Shown piece after piece: positions 57,807 through 64,000 of a stretch of DNA of 64,000 bases. The position numbers and the translations under genes were made by a program. Below the pieces are notes generated by a model. That model had not been told where the DNA came from. It was given only the letters and a program-made list of their open reading frames with translations, and ran no database searches. Source of the stretch: an uncultured Oscillospiraceae bacterium (GTDB taxonomy: Bacteria > Bacillota > Clostridia > Oscillospirales > Oscillospiraceae); the NCBI GenBank assembly GCA_910585265.1, contig CAJUCA010000011.1:1-64000 (forward strand), given 5' to 3'. The stretch's first letter is position 1; each line of letters opens with the position of its first letter.

Positions 57807-57817
57807 CAACCGCGAAA

Positions 57818-57854
57818 AAACACCGCCCGGAGGCTCCCTCCGGGCGGTGTTTTT
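57818..57854 (+). terminator. Terminator of secG
   Basis: AACACCGCCCGGAGG, CTC, CCTCCGGGCGGTGTT then TTTT. Confidence 0.88.
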
Positions 57855-57860
57855 TGGTGC

Positions 57861-59126
57861 TTACGCGTCCAGCTTATCCATCATTTCCACGGCAATCTTC
57901 AACGCCTGCTCCACGCTGGCGTTCCCCCTGGGATCGAAGCGGTTGCCGCCCATCCCGTTGATGATGCCTTTGGAGCTCATGAAGGCCACGGCGTCCATGG
58001 CCCAGGAGCCGATCTTGTCGTTGTCGGTGAAGGTGGTGGAGGCCCCCTTGGGAATCTCGCCGCCCAACGCCTCATACACCCGGGACAGCATCAGCGCCGC
58101 GTCCTGGCGGCTCACCAGCTGGTTGGGCCCAAAGGTCTTGGCTGTGGTGGAATTGCCCTTCACAATGCCCAGATCCCGGGCGCACATGATGTACTCATAC
58201 ATCGCCGTACCTGTCTCAACGTCCGTGAAGGGGTCCTTCTCGGTGTAGAGGGCCTCCTTGCCGCTCATGGCCTCATAGAGGTTCACGGCAATGATGGCGA
58301 ACTCCCCGCGGGTAATGCTCCCGGTCAGGTCATAATTGTGGCTCTCCTCCACCAGCTCCGAGAACACGTTCTTCTCAATGGAGGCGTGCACCGGCTCTAC
58401 GGCCCAGCCGCTGACCACATCGCCAAAGGCAGAGAAGAACACGCCCTGATCCTCCAGCGACTTGACCACCCCTGCCGGGGCCGCCTTGCCGGTGAGGAGA
58501 AACGCCCTATAATCGTCCTGCTCGTCATTCCAGAACATCAGCAGGGTGTTGGCCCCGAACTTCTCCACCAGGAAATCAGTGGTAAGGGTGTGGTAGCCCG
58601 GAATATCCTTCATGTTGCCGCCAAACGCATTTTTACCATAAGCCCATTCAAAGGCATTGAAGTAAACCTCAGTATCGGTACGGGAGAGCGGGCCGGCGGC
58701 ATTGACGGGAACAATCTCGGCACTGACATATATGTCATTCTCATCATAAACAACCTTCTCAAGACGCTCGTCAAACACCCCATCGCCGTCCGGATCCGAG
58801 TACACCCAGATATGCTCCAGGAACTTGTTGGTGGGGCCTGCGGCCAAGGTGACGCCCAGGGGCAGCTCGATAACCTCTACGGGCGGGGGGCCCTGCATAT
58901 TGTCGCCCTTGGTAATCAAGCCGTCCTCATCCTCCGTCCAAAGCTGGAGCTTGACCGTGATTTTCTTTGCCAGGGCCTTCGGATCGGTCACGCCCACCCA
59001 GATGCTGTCATCCTTATTGATGTCAGCCAGGGTGTCGGCCTTCCCCGCCGCGAAGGCCGGGGTGCACAGCAGGCCAAACACCATGGCGGCGGCCAGCAGC
59101 GCGCTGAACAGTTTCTTCCTCATCAT
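57861..59126 (-). CDS. Secreted SLH-domain protein 4
   Basis: 421 residues. Signal peptide MMRKKLFSALLAAAMVFGLL, cleavage likely after AFA near residue 26. A unique N-terminal domain to about 260 is followed by three C-terminal SLH repeats (about 262-315, 318-375, 378-421), the reverse of the order in the three large SLH proteins. SLH hallmark strings: NYDLTGSITRGEFAIIAVNL, FGPNQLVSRQDAALMLSRVY and GGNRFDPRGNASVEQALKIA. It should be anchored to the cell wall. The N-terminal domain has a Ca-binding-like SDPDGDGVFDERLEKVVYDE, but no known family. Confidence 0.88.
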   Translation of the reverse strand: MMRKKLFSALLAAAMVFGLLCTPAFAAGKADTLADINKDDSIWVGVTDPKALAKKITVKLQLWTEDEDGLITKGDNMQGPPPVEVIELPLGVTLAAGPTNKFLEHIWVYSDPDGDGVFDERLEKVVYDENDIYVSAEIVPVNAAGPLSRTDTEVYFNAFEWAYGKNAFGGNMKDIPGYHTLTTDFLVEKFGANTLLMFWNDEQDDYRAFLLTGKAAPAGVVKSLEDQGVFFSAFGDVVSGWAVEPVHASIEKNVFSELVEESHNYDLTGSITRGEFAIIAVNLYEAMSGKEALYTEKDPFTDVETGTAMYEYIMCARDLGIVKGNSTTAKTFGPNQLVSRQDAALMLSRVYEALGGEIPKGASTTFTDNDKIGSWAMDAVAFMSSKGIINGMGGNRFDPRGNASVEQALKIAVEMMDKLDA

Positions 59127-59190
59127 ACTTTGTGCTCCTCTCGTGCGATTGTGCTCCCGCCATCCGCGCCATGCCTGTTCCAGAGCCTGT

Positions 59191-59232
59191 CAGCAGTTTC
59201 ATTAGAAACTGCTGAGCCCCATGGGGCTCATG
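59191..59232 (-). other. Two palindromes in the leader of SLH gene 4
   Basis: GCAGTTTC, ATTA, GAAACTGC, then GAGCCCCATGGGGCTC. They lie between the promoter and the start codon. Confidence 0.5.
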
Positions 59233-59257
59233 AGCACGTCCCGCGGTGCTAAAACAG

Positions 59258-59286
59258 ATTGTAGCACAGCGGGGGGTGCCGCGCAA
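59258..59286 (-). promoter_or_regulatory. Promoter of SLH gene 4
   Basis: Minus strand TTGCGC (59286-59281; read TTGCGC across 59286-59281), 17 bp, TACAAT (59263-59258). Confidence 0.6.
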
Positions 59287-59310
59287 GTTGTTTTTGTGCA
59301 TTCCGCCTCA

Positions 59311-59470
59311 GAAGCTGTACCAATAGCCTCAGCACCCAGCTTAACGGCCAGAATTGCCGCTGGCCGCGTTGAAAAATCTTGAAATACACAAAGTATTCCC
59401 GCGATTTTTCGCCTTGCCACCGGCAATTCTGACTCGCGAATCTGAATACTTCGGCTATTGGTACAGCTTC
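59311..59470. repeat. Palindromic element E3 (160 bp)
   Basis: Outer arms GAAGCTGTACCAATAGCC and GGCTATTGGTACAGCTTC, inner arms CAGAATTGCCG and CGGCAATTCTG, then GAAAAATC...GATTTTTC around AATACACAAAGTATTCC. Same length and same core as E2, with changed but still complementary arms. The rest of the 59127-59589 gap shows nothing else. Confidence 0.85.
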
Positions 59471-59589
59471 TCACTTTTTCTCCCGTCCTTCCCGCACATT
59501 TTATGCCTTAAAAACGCCTTGAATTTTCGCTAAAAATCAATCTACACGCTATTGTTGTGCTATGACTGCCTGCAAAGGGGGCTGGGCCA

Positions 59590-59775
59590 ATGAAGGACAA
59601 AATCTACCTCACCATCCGGATGAACCGGGAGCTTCACGACAAATTCCAGTCGGTGGCGGCCTACGAGGGCCGCTCCATGAGCCGTCAGATCCTCTACCTG
59701 ATGAACCAGTGCGTGCTGGAGTTTGAGAAGAAAAACGGCCCCATCGACCCCCTGCCCGGGGACGGCGGACAGTGA
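59590..59775 (+). CDS. Arc-like ribbon-helix-helix protein
   Basis: 61 residues. The beta strand KIYLTIRMNRELHDKFQSVA and helices AAYEGRSMSRQILYLMNQCV are those of the Arc/MetJ ribbon-helix-helix fold. It should bind DNA as a dimer. AAAGGGGG lies upstream. Its stop overlaps the start of comF (GTGA), so both are made together. Confidence 0.8.
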   Translation: MKDKIYLTIRMNRELHDKFQSVAAYEGRSMSRQILYLMNQCVLEFEKKNGPIDPLPGDGGQ

Positions 59776-60422
59776 AGCTGCTCACCGCCCTCCTGGGGCT
59801 GCTCTACCCGCCCAAGTGCCCCTTCTGCGGCCAGGTGCTGGAGCGGGGCGAGGCGGGTATGTGCGCCCTGTGCCAGGGGGATCTGCCCTGGACGGACGGC
59901 CCGGGCGGGCCAATGGCGGGCTGCGACGCCTGCCTGTCCCCGCTGTGGTACCGGGACGGGGTGCGGGAGGGCGTCCACCGCTACAAGTTCAACGGCGGCG
60001 CGGCCCACGCCGCCCTGTTCGGGGAACTGATGGCCCAGTGCCTGTCCGACCGCTGGGACGGCGGGGTGGATCTGGTCACCTGGGCACCCCTCCACCCGAA
60101 ACGGAGAAAGCAGAGGGGCTACGATCAGGCGGAGCTGCTGGCCCGCCGGGTGGGGGAAGCTGCCGCCCTGCCCGTGGCCCCGACCCTGGAGAAGATCCGG
60201 GCCGCCGGCGAGCAGTCCCGGCTGCAATCGGAGGAGGACCGCCGCGCCAACATCGCCGGGGCCTACCGGGCCCTGCCAGGGCTGGATCTGGCCGGAAAGC
60301 GGGTGGTTCTGGTGGACGACGTGGTGACCACCGGCTCCACTTTAGGCGAGTGCGCCGCCTGCCTGCGGTCCGCCGGGGCGGAGGCCGTGGTGGGCCTGAC
60401 GCTGGCCCGGGCCCGCCGGTAG
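59772..60422 (+). CDS. ComF family phosphoribosyltransferase-like protein
   Basis: 216 residues from a GTG that overlaps the preceding stop. N-terminal zinc-binding CPFCG, CALCQ and CDACLSP, then a PRPP-binding loop VVLVDDVVTTGSTLGECAAC. In Bacillus ComFC takes part in DNA uptake. No other competence genes are near; coupling with a ribbon-helix-helix gene is an unexpected pairing. Confidence 0.9.
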   Translation: MKLLTALLGLLYPPKCPFCGQVLERGEAGMCALCQGDLPWTDGPGGPMAGCDACLSPLWYRDGVREGVHRYKFNGGAAHAALFGELMAQCLSDRWDGGVDLVTWAPLHPKRRKQRGYDQAELLARRVGEAAALPVAPTLEKIRAAGEQSRLQSEEDRRANIAGAYRALPGLDLAGKRVVLVDDVVTTGSTLGECAACLRSAGAEAVVGLTLARARR

Positions 60423-60467
60423 GGGCAGGGCGATGTGTGCCGGTGGCACACGTCCATCGCCGACCAT

Positions 60468-60544
60468 GTAGGGGAGGGGCTTGCCCCTCCCTCCTTGAAG
60501 GGTCAGAGACCCTTTCCCACGGGAGGGGCAAGCCCCTCCCCTAC
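60468..60544. repeat. REP-like palindrome D1 (77 bp) upstream of thiI
   Basis: GTAGGGGAGGGGCTTGCCCC and GGGGCAAGCCCCTCCCCTAC as arms, each itself palindromic, with an inner GGGTC/GACCC hairpin. It has the same length as D2 (62703-62779). Confidence 0.85.
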
Positions 60545-60597
60545 AGCCCACGGAAAGACAGCATATTTGACACATTGAAGAAAGCAAGGGAATTGAC

Positions 60598-61770
60598 ATG
60601 GGAGAGATTATCCTGCTCAAGCAGGGCGAAATGGTATTGAAGGGCCTGAACCGCCGGGGCTTTGAGGAAAAGCTCATGGGCAACGCCAAGCGGCGGCTGA
60701 AGAAATACGGCCAGTTCAAGGTATACACCCGCCAGTCCACCACCTACGTGGAGCCGCTGGACGAGGGGGCGGACTTCGAAGGAGCCTGGGAGGCCATGAC
60801 CAAGCTGTTCGGGGCAGTGGGCCTGTGCCGGGCCAGGGCCTGCCCCAAGGACAAGGACGCCATCGTCCAGTGCGCCGCCGCCTACCTGGGGGACAAGCTG
60901 TCCGCCGCCCGCTCCTTCAAGGTGGAGAGCAAGCGGGCGGACAAGTCCTTCCCCATGACCTCCATCCAGCTGTCCCAGTACGTGGGGGGCGAGCTTCACG
61001 ACCGCTTCCCCCACCTGGCGGCGGATATGCACCGCCCGGAGCTGACCGTACACGTAGAGGTCCGGGACTTCGACGCCTACGTCCACGCCGACCCGGAGCC
61101 GGGGGCGGGGGGCCTGCCCGTGGGCATGGGGGGCAGGGCCCTGTCCCTGCTGTCCGGCGGCATCGACTCCCCGGTGGCCTCCTGGATGATCGCCAAGCGG
61201 GGGGTGATCGTGGACATGATCCACTACTACTCCTACCCCTACACCTCCCCGGAGGCCAAGGAGAAGGTGCTGGAGCTGGCCCGCCTGCTGGTGCCCTACA
61301 CGGGCAAGCAGTGCGTCCACGTGGTGCCCTTCACCAAAATCCAGGAGGAGCTGCGCCGCTCCTGCCCGGAGGAGCTGTTCACCATCCTCATGCGGCGGTT
61401 CATGATGCGCATCGCCTGCCGGGTGGCCGAGAAAAACGGCATCCACGCCCTGGTGACGGGGGAGTCGGTGGGCCAGGTGGCCAGCCAGACCCTGGACGCC
61501 ATGGTATGCACCGATGCGGTATGCACCCTCCCCGTCCTGCGGCCCCTGGTGGGGATGGACAAGGAGGAGATCGTCCGGGTGTCCCGGAAAATCGGCACCT
61601 TCGAGACCTCCATCCTCCCCTACGAGGACTGCTGCACCGTGTTCACGCCCAAGCACCCCCGCACCAAGCCCAAGCCCGAGGAGCTGGACGAGGCGGAACA
61701 GGCCCTGGACGTGGAGGCCATGGTGGAGGACGCCGTGGCGGGCATTGAGCGGATCATGCTGGATCTGTGA
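60598..61770 (+). CDS. thiI: tRNA 4-thiouridine sulfurtransferase ThiI
   Basis: 390 residues. THUMP domain at about 60-165, then the PP-loop LLSGGIDSPVASWMIAKR at about 180. GESVGQVASQTLDAM matches the tRNA sulfurtransferase core. No C-terminal rhodanese domain, as in Firmicutes. It adds sulfur at tRNA position 8 and can also serve thiamine synthesis; no thi genes are near. Confidence 0.95.
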   Translation: MGEIILLKQGEMVLKGLNRRGFEEKLMGNAKRRLKKYGQFKVYTRQSTTYVEPLDEGADFEGAWEAMTKLFGAVGLCRARACPKDKDAIVQCAAAYLGDKLSAARSFKVESKRADKSFPMTSIQLSQYVGGELHDRFPHLAADMHRPELTVHVEVRDFDAYVHADPEPGAGGLPVGMGGRALSLLSGGIDSPVASWMIAKRGVIVDMIHYYSYPYTSPEAKEKVLELARLLVPYTGKQCVHVVPFTKIQEELRRSCPEELFTILMRRFMMRIACRVAEKNGIHALVTGESVGQVASQTLDAMVCTDAVCTLPVLRPLVGMDKEEIVRVSRKIGTFETSILPYEDCCTVFTPKHPRTKPKPEELDEAEQALDVEAMVEDAVAGIERIMLDL

Positions 61771-61892
61771 AAAAACAGGGCCGCGCAACCCAAACGTTAC
61801 ATTTGGAAACGGGAAAACGCTGTTCAAACGGCCTGGATCTGCTATGCTGGGGGCATCAACGGGGGATGCGCCCCGGTCTATGAGGTGAGGCA

Positions 61893-62378
61893 ATGAGTTT
61901 AGGAAACAAGCTGGCGGACGCCCGGCGGGCCAAGAACCTGACCCAGGAGCAGCTGGCGGAAAAATTGGAAGTCACCCGGCAGGCGGTGAGCCGCTGGGAG
62001 TCGGGGGCCGCCTGGCCGGAGACGGACAAGCTGGTCCGCATGGCCCAGATCCTGGAGGTGAGCTGCGACTACCTCCTCCAGGACGGGGTGGACGAGAAGG
62101 GGAACCCGGTAAAGGCCCCGGTGACCCGCCTGCTGAAGCAGGCCCAGGGGAAGCGGGTGAAGCTCACCTTCTACGAGGACGACAGCGGTATGCCCGCGTT
62201 TCACGAGTGGTGCGTCATCCAGGACTTCGACGGGGCCTGGGCCAACGTGGAGGTGGTGGTGAACCAGAAGAAGCCCCAGAAGAACGAGGTGCGGCTCATC
62301 CCCCTGTCCGCCATCAGCACCATCACCTTCCTCAAGGACGGGGAGGCGGCCCGCCGCTCCCCCCTGGAGCTGAGCTGA
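61893..62378 (+). CDS. XRE-family regulator with a C-terminal Sm-like domain
   Basis: 161 residues. The HTH is at about 7-60 (RRAKNLTQEQLAEKLEVTRQ, AVSRWESGAAWPETDKLVRM). The C-terminal half, about 85-155, starts GKRVKLTFYEDDSGMPAFHE and has LIPLSAISTITFLKD, a small beta-barrel pattern. The next gene carries a similar domain behind a membrane anchor, 13 bp downstream. I do not know what it regulates; autoregulation of this pair is a reasonable guess. Confidence 0.8.
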   Translation: MSLGNKLADARRAKNLTQEQLAEKLEVTRQAVSRWESGAAWPETDKLVRMAQILEVSCDYLLQDGVDEKGNPVKAPVTRLLKQAQGKRVKLTFYEDDSGMPAFHEWCVIQDFDGAWANVEVVVNQKKPQKNEVRLIPLSAISTITFLKDGEAARRSPLELS

Positions 62379-62391
62379 GGAGGGGCGGATC

Positions 62392-62706
62392 ATGGAATAC
62401 TTTGGGATGTTTGCCTTTATCGGAATCATTTTCCTGTATGACAAGGTGCGGCGGCTGGAGCGGATTCTCCGGGACAACGGCATCCGCCCCGGCGGGACGG
62501 CGGGCCTGGGGGACCAGGTGCGCAAGCAGGTGGGCAAAACCGTGGAGCTCACCCTGGAGACCAGCGACGGAGACATCACGGGGAAGCAGTGCAGAATCCT
62601 GGACGCCGACGAGGACTGGGCCCTTGTCCTGGCCGGCGAGGGCAAAAAGAAGGAGTGCGAAAAGCTGATCCGCCTGGACAGCGTGAAGCAGATCAAGGTG
62701 AAGTAG
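62392..62706 (+). CDS. Membrane-anchored partner of the XRE regulator
   Basis: 104 residues. N-terminal hydrophobic helix at about 1-17 (MEYFGMFAFIGIIFLYD), a linker, then a domain from about 48 that aligns to the end of the upstream regulator: GKTVELTLETSDGDITGKQC, then LIRLDSVKQIKVK. The tag of charged KKKECEK mirrors QKKPQKNEV of the regulator. The stop codon TAG is part of the REP-like element D2. Function unknown. Confidence 0.7.
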   Translation: MEYFGMFAFIGIIFLYDKVRRLERILRDNGIRPGGTAGLGDQVRKQVGKTVELTLETSDGDITGKQCRILDADEDWALVLAGEGKKKECEKLIRLDSVKQIKVK

Positions 62707-62779
62707 GGGAGGGGCTTGCCCCTCCCGGGAAAAGGGTTCCTGCCCCTTCAAGGCGGGAGGGGACAAGCCCCTCCCCTAC
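62703..62779. repeat. REP-like palindrome D2 (77 bp) upstream of prmA
   Basis: GTAGGGGAGGGGCTTGCCCC at one end and CAAGCCCCTCCCCTAC at the other. It starts within the stop codon of the membrane protein gene. Confidence 0.85.
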
Positions 62780-62804
62780 GGCGAACCAACGAAAAGGAGT
62801 GCCT

Positions 62805-63749
62805 ATGAACGACAGATGGTTGGAAGTAACCCTCCCCGTCCCGGCGGACAAATTGGACGGCGTATGCGCCGTCCTCACCGCCAACGGCATGACCGGGCTG
62901 GTGGTGGAGGAGGAGGGCGACTTCCTCCGCTTTTTGGAGCAGAACCGCCAGTACTGGGACTATGTGGACGAGGGGCTGGCCCAGCGGATGAAAGGGGCCA
63001 GCCGGGTGAAATTCTACGTCCCGGACAGTCCGGAGGGCCGGGGGCAGCTCCGGCAGTACCTGGCCGGGCTGGAGGAGTACGAGCCTCAGACCGTCTCCCT
63101 CCGGGAGGAGGACTGGGCCACCTCCTGGCAGAAATACTATCAGCCCATCCCGGTGGGCAGGCGGATCTACATCGTCCCCGACTGGATGCGGGGCCGCCCC
63201 GTGCCGGAGGGCCGCACGCCGCTCTACCTCAACCCCGGCCTCACCTTCGGCACCGGGAGCCACCCCACCACCCAGCTCTGCCTGGAGCTGCTGGAGGGGA
63301 CGCTTCGCCCCGGGGACCGGGTGCTGGACCTGGGCTGCGGCTCGGGGATTCTGGCCATCGCCGCCCTGGCCCTGGGGGCGTCCCGGGCGGCGGGGGTGGA
63401 CATCGACCCCAAGGCGGCGGACGTGGCCTTTGAGAACGCCGCCCTCAACGGCATCGGCCCGGACCGCCTGTCGGTGTACGCCGGGGACGTGCTCACGGAC
63501 AAAAAGCTGGCCGAAAGGCTGAACCCCGGCCAGAACCGGGTGGTGCTGGCCAACATCGTGGCGGACGTGATCATCCCCCTGTCCACCAGGGCCGGGGACT
63601 TCCTGGCCCCGGACGGCGTGTTCCTCACCTCCGGCATCATCGAGGGACGGCAGGACGAGGTCCGCGCCGCCCTGGAGGGGAACGGCTTCGCCGTAGCCGG
63701 GCACCGGGAGCGGGGCGGATGGCACGCTTTTTTGGCGGCAAAGCCGTGA
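62805..63749 (+). CDS. prmA: Ribosomal protein L11 methyltransferase
   Basis: 314 residues from ATG 62805 (AAAAGGAG upstream). N-terminal substrate-recognition domain (MNDRWLEVTLPVPADKLDGV), then NPGLTFGTGSHPTT and the SAM-binding motif VLDLGCGSGILAIAALALGA. It trimethylates ribosomal protein L11. It stands between a REP-like element and the acyltransferase gene. Confidence 0.95.
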   Translation: MNDRWLEVTLPVPADKLDGVCAVLTANGMTGLVVEEEGDFLRFLEQNRQYWDYVDEGLAQRMKGASRVKFYVPDSPEGRGQLRQYLAGLEEYEPQTVSLREEDWATSWQKYYQPIPVGRRIYIVPDWMRGRPVPEGRTPLYLNPGLTFGTGSHPTTQLCLELLEGTLRPGDRVLDLGCGSGILAIAALALGASRAAGVDIDPKAADVAFENAALNGIGPDRLSVYAGDVLTDKKLAERLNPGQNRVVLANIVADVIIPLSTRAGDFLAPDGVFLTSGIIEGRQDEVRAALEGNGFAVAGHRERGGWHAFLAAKP

Positions 63750-63756
63750 TTTCTCC

Positions 63757-63785
63757 TTGTGCGCGGCGGAAAACTGTGGTATGAT
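63757..63785 (+). promoter_or_regulatory. Promoter of the acyltransferase gene
   Basis: TTGTGC (63757-63762), 17 bp, TATGAT (63780-63785). Confidence 0.6.
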
Positions 63786-63839
63786 ATCCTCAGAAGAATT
63801 TGGGCATCCGCCCGACTGAGAGAGTGAGGAGTGATCGTC

Positions 63840-64000
63840 ATGGCCGTGCAGAACTTTGAGCAGATCGTAGACAAGGCAAGAGCCGCGGGCCGGCGCAGCC
63901 GGGTGGTTATCGCCGGGGCGGACGCGGAAAACATCCTCCTGGGCGCGTTCCACGCCGCGGAGGAGGGCTTCGCCTACCCCGTCCTGGTGGGGGAGAAGGC
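63840..64000 (+). CDS. Phosphate acyltransferase family (Ptb/Pta-like), 5' part only
   Basis: 53 codons are visible before the window ends. ATG 63840 has GAGGAG upstream. MAVQNFEQIVDKARAAGRRS, then RVVIAGADAENILLGAFHAA and YPVLVGEK match the start of phosphate butyryl- or acetyltransferases, which exchange acyl groups between CoA and phosphate. Acetyl versus butyryl specificity cannot be told from this fragment. Confidence 0.75.
   Translation, partial: MAVQNFEQIVDKARAAGRRSRVVIAGADAENILLGAFHAAEEGFAYPVLVGEK

Overview
The window looks like the chromosome of a GC-rich, spore-forming Firmicute of the Oscillospiraceae type (relatives of Flavonifractor, Oscillibacter or Intestinimonas). The evidence is an S10-spc-alpha ribosomal cluster in Firmicute order, sigma-A promoters, spoVAD-spoVAE, a SAM-I riboswitch on metK, S-layer-homology (SLH) surface proteins, a type 3 prolyl-tRNA synthetase and acetate/acyl-phosphate genes. 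This placement is inference from gene content; no search was run.

Layout. 1-2480: the edge of what looks like an integrated mobile element, with the 5' part of a ParB-like protein and then a strikingly A/T-rich two-gene cargo (a membrane protein and a GAF-domain protein). 2483-2680: a run of short palindromes. 2684-7750: a leftward operon with a HAD phosphatase, an AI-2E-type permease, a TldD/TldE protease pair and a tiny membrane protein. 7777-19798: three large SLH proteins, each paired convergently with a small phage-tail-like protein across a shared terminator. The first two SLH genes face each other across a 158-bp near-perfect inverted repeat that spans leader, ribosome binding site and signal peptide. 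Only one of them has an obvious promoter outside the repeat, which is the layout of an invertible S-layer expression locus. 19886-20166: two tandem 134-bp units, each with a consensus promoter and a hairpin-ended transcript, probably undescribed small RNAs.

20394-37023: 30 genes of the S10-spc-alpha cluster, all leftward, from rpsJ to rplQ and including secY, adk, map, a KOW-domain gene, infA and rpoA. It is driven by a promoter at 36994-37023 with a long leader. Its intergenic gaps carry two copies of a structured repeat of about 135 bp and a REP-like palindrome. 37134-43731: proS, an ECF sigma/anti-sigma pair with an ECF-type promoter of its own, gdhA, a YxeA-family protein, an acyl-ACP thioesterase and a zinc-rich protein. 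43908-49043: spoVAD-spoVAE with a sigma-G-like promoter, a degenerate REP array, riboswitch-controlled metK, and feoA-feoB.

49168-64000: a membrane glycosyltransferase, a rhomboid-like protein without visible catalytic residues, pepT with a frameshifted XRE regulator in front, tmcAL, ackA, a zinc-ribbon protein, ruvX, secG, a fourth SLH protein, a ribbon-helix-helix/comF pair, thiI, an XRE regulator paired with a membrane protein of related C-terminal domain, prmA, and the start of a phosphate acyltransferase gene. Two 160-bp palindromic elements with covarying arms and two 77-bp REP-like elements lie between these genes.
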